Below, piece after piece: positions 35,112 through 43,856 of a stretch of 52,507 nucleotides of DNA. The stretch is from Bacteroidales bacterium H4 (GTDB lineage: Bacteria; Bacteroidota; Bacteroidia; Bacteroidales; Muribaculaceae): positions 1-52,507 of the forward strand of contig DAAP01000039.1 in the NCBI GenBank assembly GCA_001701165.1, read 5' to 3'. The notes under the pieces are model-generated. The model was not told where the DNA came from. It worked only from the letters and a program-made list of their open reading frames with translations, and ran no database searches. Numbering within the stretch: the first letter of the stretch is position 1; every line of letters starts with the position of its first letter. A program made the position numbers and the translations under genes.

Positions 35112-35189
35112 ATGAGTTCAAAGTTACATACAAAAGATACTGTTTCTTAGAGTGTGTCTGAGCGAAGTCACACTCTAAGAAACAGTATC
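35112..35189 (+). other. Mini-ORF and 21-bp perfect inverted repeat (IS-derived or small RNA)
   Basis: A 12-codon frame, MSSKLHTKDTVS, starts at 35112 behind a perfect promoter and ends at TAG 35148-35150. The last codons run into an inverted repeat of 21 perfect base pairs, arms 35136-35156 and 35169-35189, around a 12-base loop (TCTGAGCGAAGT). The mini-frame may be the start of an IS1182-like transposase. The foldback may be a decayed element end, a transcription attenuator, or a small RNA. The rest of 35190-35350 is AT-rich; a TAATTTTA near 35325 may be the -7 box of the barrel gene. Confidence 0.55.
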
Positions 35190-35350
35190 ATACGCCGCCT
35201 TTTCGGATAGAATTTAATATATAAATAATGTAACAGCTTGATTGATAACACATTTTTAACAAAAAAAAACAAAACCCACCGACACAAATAAACTTCGTTA
35301 ACATCGTATACGCATCAAAAGCGTTAATTTTACACTTGTTACATTGAACT

Positions 35351-37219
35351 ATGAAGGTATTCACATATATCACATTGTTTTTTGCCGCTATAACCATCAA
35401 AGCTGTAGCTCAAGCCCCAATAACCGGGCTTATCATTGATGACGCCGACGGTGAGCCTATGGCCGGGGTGTCGGTGACGATACGCGATAGCGTAGGCAAA
35501 ATCAAGCGATTCATTACGACAAAGGCCGATGGTGTTTTTACACTAAAGGCGCCTGAATCGACTGCCGGACTTAGACTTGAAGCATCACTTGTGGGTTATG
35601 CTCGCCAGAGTTTCTCCTTAGACAGCATATCATTTCCTCTGACCATACGTATGGCCGCAGAAGTATATACACTCAACGAAGTATCCATACGCGACAAACG
35701 CCTTAGGGCTCAAGGCGATACATTATCTTATAATGTGGGGGCATTTGCACAACCTCAAGACAAGAGTATAGGCGACGTGCTCCGACATATGCCGGGTATT
35801 GATGTCAAGCCTTCAGGCGAAGTTCAGTATCAGGGCGAGGCTATAAACAAATTCTATATCGAAGGCACCGATATGCTTGGCGGAAAATACGGCGTTGCGA
35901 CCAACGGCATCAACCATAACGATGTCGGCGCAGTGCAGGTTATGGAAAATCACCAGCCGTTACAAGTGCTATTGGGTACGGTGTTTTCGGACCGTGCGGC
36001 CATAAACCTGAAAATGAAAGGCCATGCCAAAGCAACATGGAATGTCCACGGACATTCGGGTGGCGGATGGTCGTGGCAACCCGAAGGCGCTGTATGGGAT
36101 GGTGAGTTTTTTGCCTTAGCCATCATGCCGTCAATGCAAAGTATCATAACGGCGCGAGCCAACAATACTGGCGAAGATCTGTCCCCGATCACAACTGATT
36201 TTTTAGGAAACAGTCGTGGTACTTCGCTAAACCGATATATCAATATAGGTCTGCCGTCCGTGCCTTCGCTTGACTGTCGGCGTACACTGTTTAACCGTTC
36301 GTTTATAGTGTCTGCAAACAATGTATTCAAGATATGCTCAGGCGAACTGAAGGTCAATCTGGACTACTCGTTTAACAGGCTGACAGCCGATGCTACGACT
36401 GTCAGCACATACTATGGTGGCGCTGATGATGGTGGCAACCGCATCATATCGGAACATCGTTCGGGTACAGAACATGCGCATAGCCTTAGCGGAAATTTCA
36501 GCTACGAGACCAACCAAAAGACATTATACCTTAACAACGACTTAAAGACAAATATCGATTGGGACGATATGCGTCTGGCAACGGCAGGCAACTTTGACAA
36601 TATGCAGACGGCATCATTGCCTGACTATTATATTGCCAATAACCTCAAAGCCATTAAACGCTTTGCAGGCAAACATCTGGTAACATTTGCCAGCCAGATT
36701 GAATGGGAGTCCCTTCCTCAGACGCTTACGGTGATACCGAACGGCAGCAATGCTATGCGCCAACATGTTTCGGACCGCGCCTTTTATACACATGAGAGTG
36801 CTGCATACGCTTTTGTATTCAAGGGTATCAATGTCGGAGTTACGGCCGGTGTCAAAGCCAATATACGAGACTTTGATGCCGACTTGTCCTCTCTGCCTTC
36901 GGGCGTACCCGGATTGACATACGAGGCTCTCAATACATCAAATGTCGCCGTGTATGCAAAGCCGCGTTTCGAGTATATGGTACGCGCTGTTAATTTTATG
37001 GTCGAGCTGCCGTTGACATTTGCCCATTATGGCTTCGACAAGGCGTTGGAGGCGACTTCGCAAGTGTATTTTTCGCCCGATGTTAAGGTCGTTTGGACTC
37101 CGCAGAACCGTTTGAAGCTTACGCTCAATGGTAGCGCCGGACGTGCGCCTATGGATATTTCGAAGATACACAACTCGATGATTATGTCTTCGTACAAGAC
37201 TTTTCGCCTGTGGCGCTGA
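35351..37219 (+). CDS. Outer-membrane TonB-type barrel protein, 5' part (frameshifted)
   Basis: The first 622 codons of a gene that continues in another frame to 37949. A signal peptide (to about residue 20) is followed by a carboxypeptidase-regulatory-like domain (APITGLIIDDADGEPMAGVSV, about 23-105), a plug-like region (GDVLRHMPGIDVKPSGEVQYQG, then YIEGTDMLGGKYG) and the first part of a beta-barrel. The frame leaves the family at KTF and stops at TGA 37217-37219. Removing one T from the TTTT at 37201-37204 restores KTFACGADDFYNN and the rest of the barrel. It is either a true frameshift mutation or a sequence error. It pairs with the GLPGLI gene downstream, a known association. Confidence 0.85.
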   Translation: MKVFTYITLFFAAITIKAVAQAPITGLIIDDADGEPMAGVSVTIRDSVGKIKRFITTKADGVFTLKAPESTAGLRLEASLVGYARQSFSLDSISFPLTIRMAAEVYTLNEVSIRDKRLRAQGDTLSYNVGAFAQPQDKSIGDVLRHMPGIDVKPSGEVQYQGEAINKFYIEGTDMLGGKYGVATNGINHNDVGAVQVMENHQPLQVLLGTVFSDRAAINLKMKGHAKATWNVHGHSGGGWSWQPEGAVWDGEFFALAIMPSMQSIITARANNTGEDLSPITTDFLGNSRGTSLNRYINIGLPSVPSLDCRRTLFNRSFIVSANNVFKICSGELKVNLDYSFNRLTADATTVSTYYGGADDGGNRIISEHRSGTEHAHSLSGNFSYETNQKTLYLNNDLKTNIDWDDMRLATAGNFDNMQTASLPDYYIANNLKAIKRFAGKHLVTFASQIEWESLPQTLTVIPNGSNAMRQHVSDRAFYTHESAAYAFVFKGINVGVTAGVKANIRDFDADLSSLPSGVPGLTYEALNTSNVAVYAKPRFEYMVRAVNFMVELPLTFAHYGFDKALEATSQVYFSPDVKVVWTPQNRLKLTLNGSAGRAPMDISKIHNSMIMSSYKTFRLWR

Positions 37220-37949
37220 TGATTTTTACAACAACACATTTCAGCGAGTGAGCGCCTCGGCCGCATTCAAAAATACAGGTCGCGGATTGTTTGCCAATGC
37301 TACTTTCGGACATTCGTGGAACCATTCGCCATACACTATCGACCAAATATTCTATGGCGACTACCTTGTATATGGTTACAAATCGGCGGCTATGTCCTCT
37401 CGTACAATGTATACCATGGCCAACATTGGACAATCTTTGGACTTCATGCACGGAACCATAAAGGCTAAAGGATTGTTCAGTCGCGCCAATGCCCGGCAGT
37501 ATTACCAATCTCAGCTTATTTCCACTATCAGCACAACATATAGCGTTGGGGGTAGCATTTCCACGAGGCCACTCGGATGTATATCTGCTGACTATAGCAT
37601 CGATTATGAAGCTAACCGCCTTTCCATGGACGATAACGATGCATCTTGGCTTGGCAGCCTTGTCAACAGGATGAATATCTCCGTATTTCCCATGAATAAA
37701 TTACGCTGGGATATCTCGGGCGAACATTACCACAATGAGATTTCAGACGGTCTATACAAGAATGTTTTGATGCTCGATACCAAGGTAACATACACACTGA
37801 ACAAGCGTATCGAATTGTCTGCATCGCTGAGCAATATTTTGGACAAGCGAACATACAATTACACAACATACAGCAAAACTGCAGCTTTTGAGTCGCAACG
37901 AAACCTGCGAGGTCGCGAGCTGCTGCTGACAATAACACTGACAAAATAG
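37203..37949 (+). pseudogene. Outer-membrane barrel protein, 3' part after the frameshift
   Basis: In the shifted frame the barrel continues directly from the break point: FACGADDFYNNTFQRVSAS, then strands such as FANATFGHSWNH, and it closes with ELSASLSNILDKRTYNY and GRELLLTITLTK. The last strand ends in the alternating pattern expected of an outer-membrane barrel. A GTG at 37248 could start it alone, but such a product would have neither signal peptide nor plug. Joined to the 5' part the protein would be about 865 residues. Confidence 0.75.
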
Positions 37950-37982
37950 GGACAATACTTAATTCATATAAAGCACTATACT

Positions 37983-38855
37983 ATGAACATTAAAGCAATT
38001 TTTACGATGCTTGGGATAAGCTCATTTGTATGTGCATCGGCACAACAAGCCACAATCAAAGTGGCATACGAGGCGTACGCTACGCCTCGCTCAGGCAACT
38101 TCACTAAACAGGTAAAACGTGATATGGTATTACTGGCAGGCGTGCAAGGCTCTAAGTATTACAACACTATGAGCGAATATTGCGACTCGCTTACCTCAAC
38201 CCCGGAAGGCAAGAAACAACTCAACGACATCCAAATGGCCGCATGGATGACAAAGAATCCTGACGGCTCCATAACCATCAATCAGACCAAAGGCAATGCA
38301 CCTCATAAGATCGAGAGTCTGTATGTATATAAGGATGCAGCATCTTCGACTGTTACGGTATATGACAAATGGGCGGACGAACCCGGAACATATACCGAAC
38401 CCATGGGACAACAATGGGAGATGGTGGACGACAGCACCAAGACCATACTCGGATATGAGTGCATGCTTGCAGTCTGTAGCTACCACGGCCGTCAGTGGAA
38501 GGCCTGGTTCTCGCCCGAAATACCCGTATCTGACGGACCATGGAAACTGAGCGGACTGCCGGGTCTGATTTTGGAAGCGTATGCGCCAAATTCCAATTTC
38601 CGCTTTGTAGCAACCGGCATCGAAAACACGAATCAAGCCATCACTCCTATATATCAAGCTAATACATACAGCAAAGTCGATCGAAAAAAAGCTCTTCGCA
38701 AACAGCAGGACTTTCTGAATCACTTGCAAGAGCGTCTATCGGCACGCAGCCAGGGCAAAGTGGAAGTCTATATAACTGATGAGAAAGGCAACCGCATAAC
38801 GATGCCTAAATACGAGCCGAAGTTTGCCATCGAGAACGATTACGAGGTGAAATAA
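37983..38855 (+). CDS. GLPGLI family protein
   Basis: A 290-residue exported protein of a Bacteroidota-specific family of unknown function. A signal peptide ends near residue 20 (ASAQQ). The defining GLPGLI motif is present in WKLSGLPGLILEAYAP (about residues 190-205), after the typical WKAWFSPEIPVSDGPW stretch. Such genes are often next to carboxypeptidase-regulatory/TonB-type barrel genes, as here (33 bp downstream of the frameshifted barrel gene), so they may work together in import of a peptide or metal-containing ligand. If the barrel is truly dead, this partner may be idle. Confidence 0.9.
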   Translation: MNIKAIFTMLGISSFVCASAQQATIKVAYEAYATPRSGNFTKQVKRDMVLLAGVQGSKYYNTMSEYCDSLTSTPEGKKQLNDIQMAAWMTKNPDGSITINQTKGNAPHKIESLYVYKDAASSTVTVYDKWADEPGTYTEPMGQQWEMVDDSTKTILGYECMLAVCSYHGRQWKAWFSPEIPVSDGPWKLSGLPGLILEAYAPNSNFRFVATGIENTNQAITPIYQANTYSKVDRKKALRKQQDFLNHLQERLSARSQGKVEVYITDEKGNRITMPKYEPKFAIENDYEVK

Positions 38856-38962
38856 TACTCTAAATCACTAATACATAAGGAGCTGTGGCGTTAATGCGTT
38901 AATGCCGTGGCTCCATATTTTAATCAGGCTCAAAAAATGCGGTCTATTACTCGAAAAAGTCG

Positions 38963-38970
38963 TAACTTTG
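38963..38970 (+). promoter_or_regulatory. -7 box for the nitroreductase gene
   Basis: TAACTTTG matches TAnnTTTG, 30 bases before the ATG at 39000. It argues against starts upstream of 38970. The -33 element is weak. Confidence 0.42.
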
Positions 38971-38999
38971 ATGCTTCAAAAGCGACATTTAAGACTATC

Positions 39000-39764
39000 A
39001 TGGATCGAAATACATACTTTCAAAACCGCGGTACATGCCGCCATTTCAAAGATATAGACATCGCTGATGCGACCATCGAAGATATTGCACAACAGGCTAT
39101 GCATGCGCCCAATACGGGCAATATGCAGTTGTACAGCATGGTGGTGACACATAATGACGGTGAGCGACGCAAACGCCTGAACGATGCACATTTCAATCAG
39201 CCGGCGGCAGTCGGAGCGCCTGTCCTTCTGACGTTTTGCGCCGACTTACATCGATATACACGATGGTGCAGTCTCAATGGCGCCGATGCGGGCGTGGACA
39301 ATATACAGGCCTTAGCTTGGGCATGGATAGATACGGCATTGTTCGCTCAACAGTTTAACACCATCGCCGAAATGCGCGGCTTTGGATGCTGCTATCTCGG
39401 AACTACAACTTTCAACGGCAAGGATATCGCCGAAATCTTAGAGCTGCCTTCTTTGGTAGTGCCGGTAACTACTTTGGCCTTCGGCGTACCCGATAGCGCC
39501 GTCTCGGGCGAGGATCGTTTGGACGTTTCCCATATTGTTCATCATGACAGGTACAAAGAGCCTAAGGATGCCCAAATATCCGCCGCCTATAAGGATAAAG
39601 AAGATATGGATGCCAATCGCCGCTTTGTTCAAGAAAACGGCAAGGAAAATCTTGCACAAGTATACGCCGAAGTACGCTATCCCCGAGCAGGCAATGAGGC
39701 CTTTTCGCAGGCCTTAGTCGAGATGTTTGTACGTCAGGGCTTCAGTCTCCCCGTTCATGACTAA
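39000..39764 (+). CDS. Nitroreductase family protein
   Basis: A 254-residue flavin (FMN) oxidoreductase-like protein of the cytoplasm. The N-terminal NRGTCRHFKDIDI and MHAPNTGNMQLYSMVV blocks carry the FMN-phosphate-binding Arg and the MHAPNTGN motif of the NfsA/NfnB-like group. The FGCCYLGTTTFN stretch (near residue 160) is the second flavin contact, and VVPVTTLAFGVPD the core strand. The start at 39000 (MDRNTYFQ) is favoured, because a Bacteroidota -7 box sits just upstream and would fall inside a longer version. It is 7 bp before queA. Confidence 0.88.
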   Translation: MDRNTYFQNRGTCRHFKDIDIADATIEDIAQQAMHAPNTGNMQLYSMVVTHNDGERRKRLNDAHFNQPAAVGAPVLLTFCADLHRYTRWCSLNGADAGVDNIQALAWAWIDTALFAQQFNTIAEMRGFGCCYLGTTTFNGKDIAEILELPSLVVPVTTLAFGVPDSAVSGEDRLDVSHIVHHDRYKEPKDAQISAAYKDKEDMDANRRFVQENGKENLAQVYAEVRYPRAGNEAFSQALVEMFVRQGFSLPVHD

Positions 39765-39771
39765 TAGTTTT

Positions 39772-41025
39772 ATGATGGAACAAAACAACAGCGGCACAAG
39801 TACCGATCCTCGAAAGATACATATCCAAAATTATATCTACGACTTACCGGACGAACGCATAGCCAAGCACCCGTTGGCTCAGCGCGATGCCTGCAAACTA
39901 TTGGTGGCACGTCGCGGTTCGGGCATTGAATCCGATACGGTATTTGCCGCCCTACCCGATTATCTGCCGCAGAATACGTTGCTTGTATACAACAATACAC
40001 GCGTCATCAATGCGCGGTTGCGTTTTCGCAAGGAGACAGGCGCACTCATCGAAGTATTTTGCCTTGAGCCCGTAAGTCCGGCAGACTACGAGACTTGTTT
40101 CGGCGGAAGCGGACCGGTAGTGTGGAAGTGTCTGGTCGGTAATTCGAAGCGATGGAATGCGGATACAGCTCTACACGGGCTCATTAATATCGACGGACAA
40201 GACTTATGCCTGACAGCCGAACGTATCGAAACACTCCCCGGCGGTGAGTCGCTGGTGCGTCTTAGCTGGGACTCGGATGCTTCATTTGCCCGGGTCATTG
40301 ATGCCGCGGGCGAGATTCCCATTCCGCCATACCTCAATCGTGCCAGCGAACAAAGCGACCGCATTGACTATCAAACGGTGTTTTCGCGCATCGACGGGTC
40401 GGTAGCTGCACCTACGGCGGGGTTACATTTTACGCCCGAAGTGCTTGCTGCATTAGATGCCAAAGGTATTGAACGAGCCGAGGTGACATTGCATGTGGGA
40501 GCCGGCACTTTCCGCCCGGTCAAGAGCGAATGTATCGGTGAGCATGAGATGCACAGCGAAGCCGTGGTAGTCGAACGCGATTTGATACAACGTTTGGCCG
40601 ATTTGGCTCCGGAACGTCCGCTTATTGCCGTGGGCACCACCAGTGTACGCACGCTCGAAAGTCTCTATCATTGCGGATGCCTTATCGGTCAAGGCCGTTG
40701 GGACGGCGTTGTTCCTCAATGGTATGCCTATTCAGACGAGCATCCGCGACTGACGCGTACCGAGGCAATGCGCAACGTTTACGAGTATCTTGATGCCAAT
40801 GATATGGAGCATCTGACTGCACACACTCGCCTTATGATAGCGCCTTCTTATCGATATATGATGGTGGATGGTATGATCACCAATTTCCATCAACCGGGAT
40901 CAACGCTATTGTTGCTTGTCTCGGCCATGATTGGCGACCCTATGTGGCGCGAAGTATACGAATATGCCTTGGCTCACGACTACCGCTTCCTGAGCTACGG
41001 AGACGCATGTTTGTTCTTCAAGTAG
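39772..41025 (+). CDS. queA: S-adenosylmethionine:tRNA ribosyltransferase-isomerase
   Basis: Adds the cyclopentene ring precursor to preQ1 in the wobble base of tRNAs on the way to queuosine. From the ATG at 39772 it has 417 residues, with the family blocks YDLPDERIAKHP near the start, LLVYNNTRVINARL, GEIPIPPYLNR, SRIDGSVAAPTAGLHFTPE, HVGAGTFRPV and GTTSVRTLES. Upstream in-frame starts overlap the nitroreductase gene and add no family residues. It is probably cotranscribed with the nitroreductase gene. No other queuosine gene is in the window. Confidence 0.95.
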   Translation: MMEQNNSGTSTDPRKIHIQNYIYDLPDERIAKHPLAQRDACKLLVARRGSGIESDTVFAALPDYLPQNTLLVYNNTRVINARLRFRKETGALIEVFCLEPVSPADYETCFGGSGPVVWKCLVGNSKRWNADTALHGLINIDGQDLCLTAERIETLPGGESLVRLSWDSDASFARVIDAAGEIPIPPYLNRASEQSDRIDYQTVFSRIDGSVAAPTAGLHFTPEVLAALDAKGIERAEVTLHVGAGTFRPVKSECIGEHEMHSEAVVVERDLIQRLADLAPERPLIAVGTTSVRTLESLYHCGCLIGQGRWDGVVPQWYAYSDEHPRLTRTEAMRNVYEYLDANDMEHLTAHTRLMIAPSYRYMMVDGMITNFHQPGSTLLLLVSAMIGDPMWREVYEYALAHDYRFLSYGDACLFFK

Positions 41026-41107
41026 GCGTTTAAGGAGCGATATATATAGCAACCACACAAGACTTGTGTCGAAACTCGTCTACAACGAGTCATGAATAAT
41101 CGCCGCC

Positions 41108-41689
41108 TTATTTGACCCTATCCGGATTCTTGGCTATAAAGTCCTTCCAAGACGAATAAGACTTGGCGATAACCGGCTTTGAAGACTCATAAAAGTGGCA
41201 AAGGGCAGCGCCCAAAGCATCGGTGGCATCCAGTTCGATATCCAAGTCCACTTTCGGAATGCTGAGCATACGGCGTAGCATTTCGCGCACCTGCTCCTTT
41301 GAGGCGGCACCATTGCCGGTAATGGCCTGTTTGATTTTGCGCGGTTCGTATTCTGTGATAGGCACGGCACGCGCCAAAGCCGCAGCTATGGCCACACCTT
41401 GCGCTCGACCCAGCTTGAGCATACTTTGGACATTTTTGCCGAAGAACGGTGCCTCTATGGCCATTTCGTCGGGCAGGTATTGTTCGACAAGGCCCAAGAC
41501 CCGGTCGTATATGCGGTGCAGACGCATATAGTGGTCTTCGAAACGACTCAGTTTGATGACGCCCATAGCAACCAAAGTGGGTTTATTTGCCCACACGCCG
41601 AGTATGCCGTAGCCCATAACATTCGTGCCCGGGTCTATGCCAATGATTATGCGGTCAAAACCGCCTTCCTTGGGCTCTACGGAATTCAT
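41108..41689 (-). CDS. ruvC: Crossover junction endodeoxyribonuclease RuvC
   Basis: Resolves Holliday junctions in homologous recombination with RuvAB. It is 193 residues. The four acidic catalytic residues are visible: D19 in IIGIDPGTNVMGYG, E79 in MAIEAPFFGKN, and D154 and D157 in ELDATDALGAALCH. The KIKQAITGNGAASKEQV stretch is typical. The start ATG overlaps the stop of the upstream small gene (ATGA), so translation is probably coupled. ruvA and ruvB are not nearby, which is common in Bacteroidetes. Confidence 0.95.
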   Translation of the reverse strand: MNSVEPKEGGFDRIIIGIDPGTNVMGYGILGVWANKPTLVAMGVIKLSRFEDHYMRLHRIYDRVLGLVEQYLPDEMAIEAPFFGKNVQSMLKLGRAQGVAIAAALARAVPITEYEPRKIKQAITGNGAASKEQVREMLRRMLSIPKVDLDIELDATDALGAALCHFYESSKPVIAKSYSSWKDFIAKNPDRVK

Positions 41690-41991
41690 TCGGCGTCCTT
41701 GAGATATGTGGTAAAGAACAACACCTTGTCACCCCAACGTTGGGACATATCGTCTCGCAGCAGCGTGGCCGTCTCATCATGCCATCGCCGGGCCTCGCTG
41801 ATGCTTTCGCAGTCCATCTGTAATGCGAAGCTCACGCCTTCGGGATCGGTATCTGTGAGCACGCGCAGCAGGCGTGCGCTGCCAAACAGCCCTGTGTCGA
41901 TGGCTGCCGGCATATATACTTTGCGTGCCCAGTCCAAGAAGTCCCGGCGCACTCTATTGTCTACATGGAATGTTGTATTGAGTATATACAT
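41686..41991 (-). CDS. DUF4286-like small protein upstream of ruvC
   Basis: A 101-residue protein. It starts MYILNTTFHVDNRVRRDFLDWARKVYMPAA and contains FALQMDCESISEARRWH, which looks like the ferredoxin-like dimeric alpha/beta fold of the DUF4286 group found next to ruvC in Bacteroidetes. The function is unknown. The ATG at 41991 is chosen over an in-frame ATG at 42081 because a promoter sits at 42046-42077 and the extra 30 residues have no family look. It shares the ATGA overlap with ruvC. Confidence 0.82.
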   Translation of the reverse strand: MYILNTTFHVDNRVRRDFLDWARKVYMPAAIDTGLFGSARLLRVLTDTDPEGVSFALQMDCESISEARRWHDETATLLRDDMSQRWGDKVLFFTTYLKDAE

Positions 41992-42045
41992 TGTGTTTGT
42001 CTGTTTTTTGTCGACCGTGTATTGAGCATGGTACGTCTCTCGCTG

Positions 42046-42077
42046 TAAAGTTAGCGTTTTTTTTCGGGTCGTACAAA
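42046..42077 (-). promoter_or_regulatory. Promoter of the DUF4286-ruvC pair
   Basis: On the minus strand, TTTG (42077-42074), a 20-bp spacer, then TAACTTTA (42053-42046), one base off the -7 consensus. The predicted start of transcription is about 50 bases before the ATG at 41991. Confidence 0.5.
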
Positions 42078-42128
42078 TCATTCTCTATACGCGACATGCA
42101 CAACACATTCCCACATATATATAACGGT

Positions 42129-42162
42129 CTCCGCCGTAAGGTCTGTCATCCTTACGGCGGAG
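42129..42162. terminator. Strong hairpin after the LRR gene
   Basis: A 13-bp GC-rich perfect stem, CTCCGCCGTAAGG / CCTTACGGCGGAG, with an 8-base loop, 30 bases past the 3' end of the minus-strand LRR gene. Confidence 0.75.
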
Positions 42163-42192
42163 GCAATATATATCGATTGTCTTAAGGGCCTA

Positions 42193-43467
42193 TCAGTTGC
42201 GGTGCATAACCTTGCGTGCGGTACCGTCGCTATAGCGTACGATATTGATGCCTGGTTGCAGGGCGGTGCGCACCGAGCCGTCTATGCCGTAGATGGCGGT
42301 CACTTCTGCCGAGGTTTCGGCGGCGGTGACATCCTTCACTGCGGAATACTGCGACAGCGGCAGGATTTGCTTCACTACGGCGAAAGCCGTAGCAGCCTTA
42401 TAAGCGTCTACCGAAGCATCCGGTACATACAGCGTGGCATTCGGGCATTTGTAGAATAAGTCGTTAGTATACTCAGGCACTGCGGTGGCGCGAAGCGCAA
42501 CCGTTTCGACACCTTCTGCCACGTAGAAAGAGTCATATAGTTTTAGGACGGTCGAAGGCAGGTCGACTCCCTTGGGAGAATTAAAGCGGAAGACTTCGTT
42601 GCCTACATACACTACGCCTTCGGGGGCGTTGAACTGCTCCAGGTTCCAGTTATTTAGGGATTTTGCCGTCAAGAATTTTGTGCCGGGGAGCACGTTGTAG
42701 ACCTTCGCGGGATTTGCCTTCGGGAGACATACAAACGCAACACCGGTATGTTCAACCTCGTTGATGGTGATCGACTCGCCATTTTTGTACAAAGCACCCA
42801 CCTCGTCGTTGAAGTATGTCGTATTGCCTTTGTCTACCTCGAAACGCTCCAGATAGTGCATCCCATTATAATCATTCATAATAGTGACTATATCTATATC
42901 CTTTGTGGATGCCGGCACGTGCATAACCTTAGACCTGATACCTTTATAATTACCCCACTGCATCACACCGATGGTGCCTTCAGCCAGAGCGAAGACATCC
43001 TCTTCATACTTACCCTTGAAGTTGATCAGCCATTTCTTGAAGTAGACGGGACCTTCCGGCTGGTTTTCCATCCATTTCGAGCCCATAAGATTATATTGAT
43101 ATATGTTCTCTAACGCCTCGGGACCGCCGGTGACCGTTTCCAGATTCTCACACCAAGCTAAGGCACGTCCCCCAAGCTCTTTGAGCCCCGAAGGCAACTG
43201 TATCGCAGTGATGTTTTTATTCCCGTTGAAAGATTGTCCGCCCAAACAGGTAACCGTGTAGGATTTGCCATTGTGCGTGACTACGTCGGGGACAACGACA
43301 GAGCCGGTGGCTCCGGGAGCACTGATAAGTTCCGCTGTTCCATCATCGTAAACTGTGTAATCCCAGCCATCGACGGTCGGATAGCCGGCGATGTTTTTGG
43401 CTGAAGCCACGCAAGGCAACAGCATAGCTACGGCAAGTATGCCAAATGTCAGTAGATTTCTTTTCAT
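42193..43467 (-). CDS. Secreted leucine-rich repeat (BspA-like) surface protein
   Basis: A 424-residue exported protein. A signal peptide (MKRNLLTFGILAVAMLLPCVASA-K) is followed by a short beta domain (YTVYDDGTAELI...GSVVVPDVVTHNGKSYTVTCLGG) that opens LRR_5-type repeats, with units such as NKNITAIQLPSGLKELGGRALAW and GVVYVGNEVFRF. The tail from about 385 (VTAIYGIDGSVRTALQPGINIVRYSDGTARKVMHRN) resembles the C-terminal beta-sandwich seen on many Bacteroidales surface proteins and may direct sorting by a type IX-like route; that is inference. BspA-like proteins often bind host or bacterial ligands; the target is unknown. Confidence 0.88.
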   Translation of the reverse strand: MKRNLLTFGILAVAMLLPCVASAKNIAGYPTVDGWDYTVYDDGTAELISAPGATGSVVVPDVVTHNGKSYTVTCLGGQSFNGNKNITAIQLPSGLKELGGRALAWCENLETVTGGPEALENIYQYNLMGSKWMENQPEGPVYFKKWLINFKGKYEEDVFALAEGTIGVMQWGNYKGIRSKVMHVPASTKDIDIVTIMNDYNGMHYLERFEVDKGNTTYFNDEVGALYKNGESITINEVEHTGVAFVCLPKANPAKVYNVLPGTKFLTAKSLNNWNLEQFNAPEGVVYVGNEVFRFNSPKGVDLPSTVLKLYDSFYVAEGVETVALRATAVPEYTNDLFYKCPNATLYVPDASVDAYKAATAFAVVKQILPLSQYSAVKDVTAAETSAEVTAIYGIDGSVRTALQPGINIVRYSDGTARKVMHRN

Positions 43468-43626
43468 ATAAATCTTTTCTTAGAGATTAGTATTGTATTG
43501 TTTAGTTTGGTTTGGTTTAGTTTGGTCTTTGTATAAGTTGGATGTCATGCATTGGGAGGTCGTCGGCTATACGGCAGGTCGGAACACCTTACTAACACCA
43601 CATAGACACGCGACTTCTTACAAGTG

Positions 43627-43634
43627 CAAAATTA
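43627..43634 (-). promoter_or_regulatory. -7 box for the LRR gene
   Basis: The minus strand reads TAATTTTG, a TAnnTTTG match, 160 bases before the LRR start, leaving a long leader. No consensus -33 is present. Repeated TTTCGGACA words lie just upstream. Confidence 0.35.
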
Positions 43635-43663
43635 ACACACATACACTTAGGAGGGGGTGAATA

Positions 43664-43726
43664 TTTCGGACAAAAAGCGGTCGATTTCGGACATTGTCCG
43701 TCATAAACATAAAATTTTATCGGACA
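43664..43726. promoter_or_regulatory. TTTCGGACA repeats and CGGACA-T-TGTCCG palindrome upstream of the LRR gene
   Basis: TTTCGGACA occurs at 43664-43672 and 43685-43693 (21 bp apart), with TATCGGACA at 43718-43726. The middle copy is part of a 13-base perfect palindrome, CGGACA-T-TGTCCG (43688-43700). The cluster sits about 30-90 bp upstream of the LRR -7 box, where an activator would bind. The rest of 43468-43856 has a TTTGGTTTAGT-type simple repeat at 43500-43530 and no gene. Confidence 0.4.
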
Positions 43727-43856
43727 AACAGTGTAAACAGGCAGCCTGCCACATTACCGTCAAGGCATATAAGCCAAGCAAAACCATAGGTTATTATCGG
43801 ACCATAGAATTCGCGCGGACTATGCGCCCATGTGACGGAATCTACGATTTGGGTAG

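Noticed and set aside
42386..42391. Type IX secretion sorting domain as a firm call on the LRR protein
   Set aside because: The tail of the LRR protein is similar in pattern to such domains but too divergent to call without an alignment, so it is only mentioned as inference.
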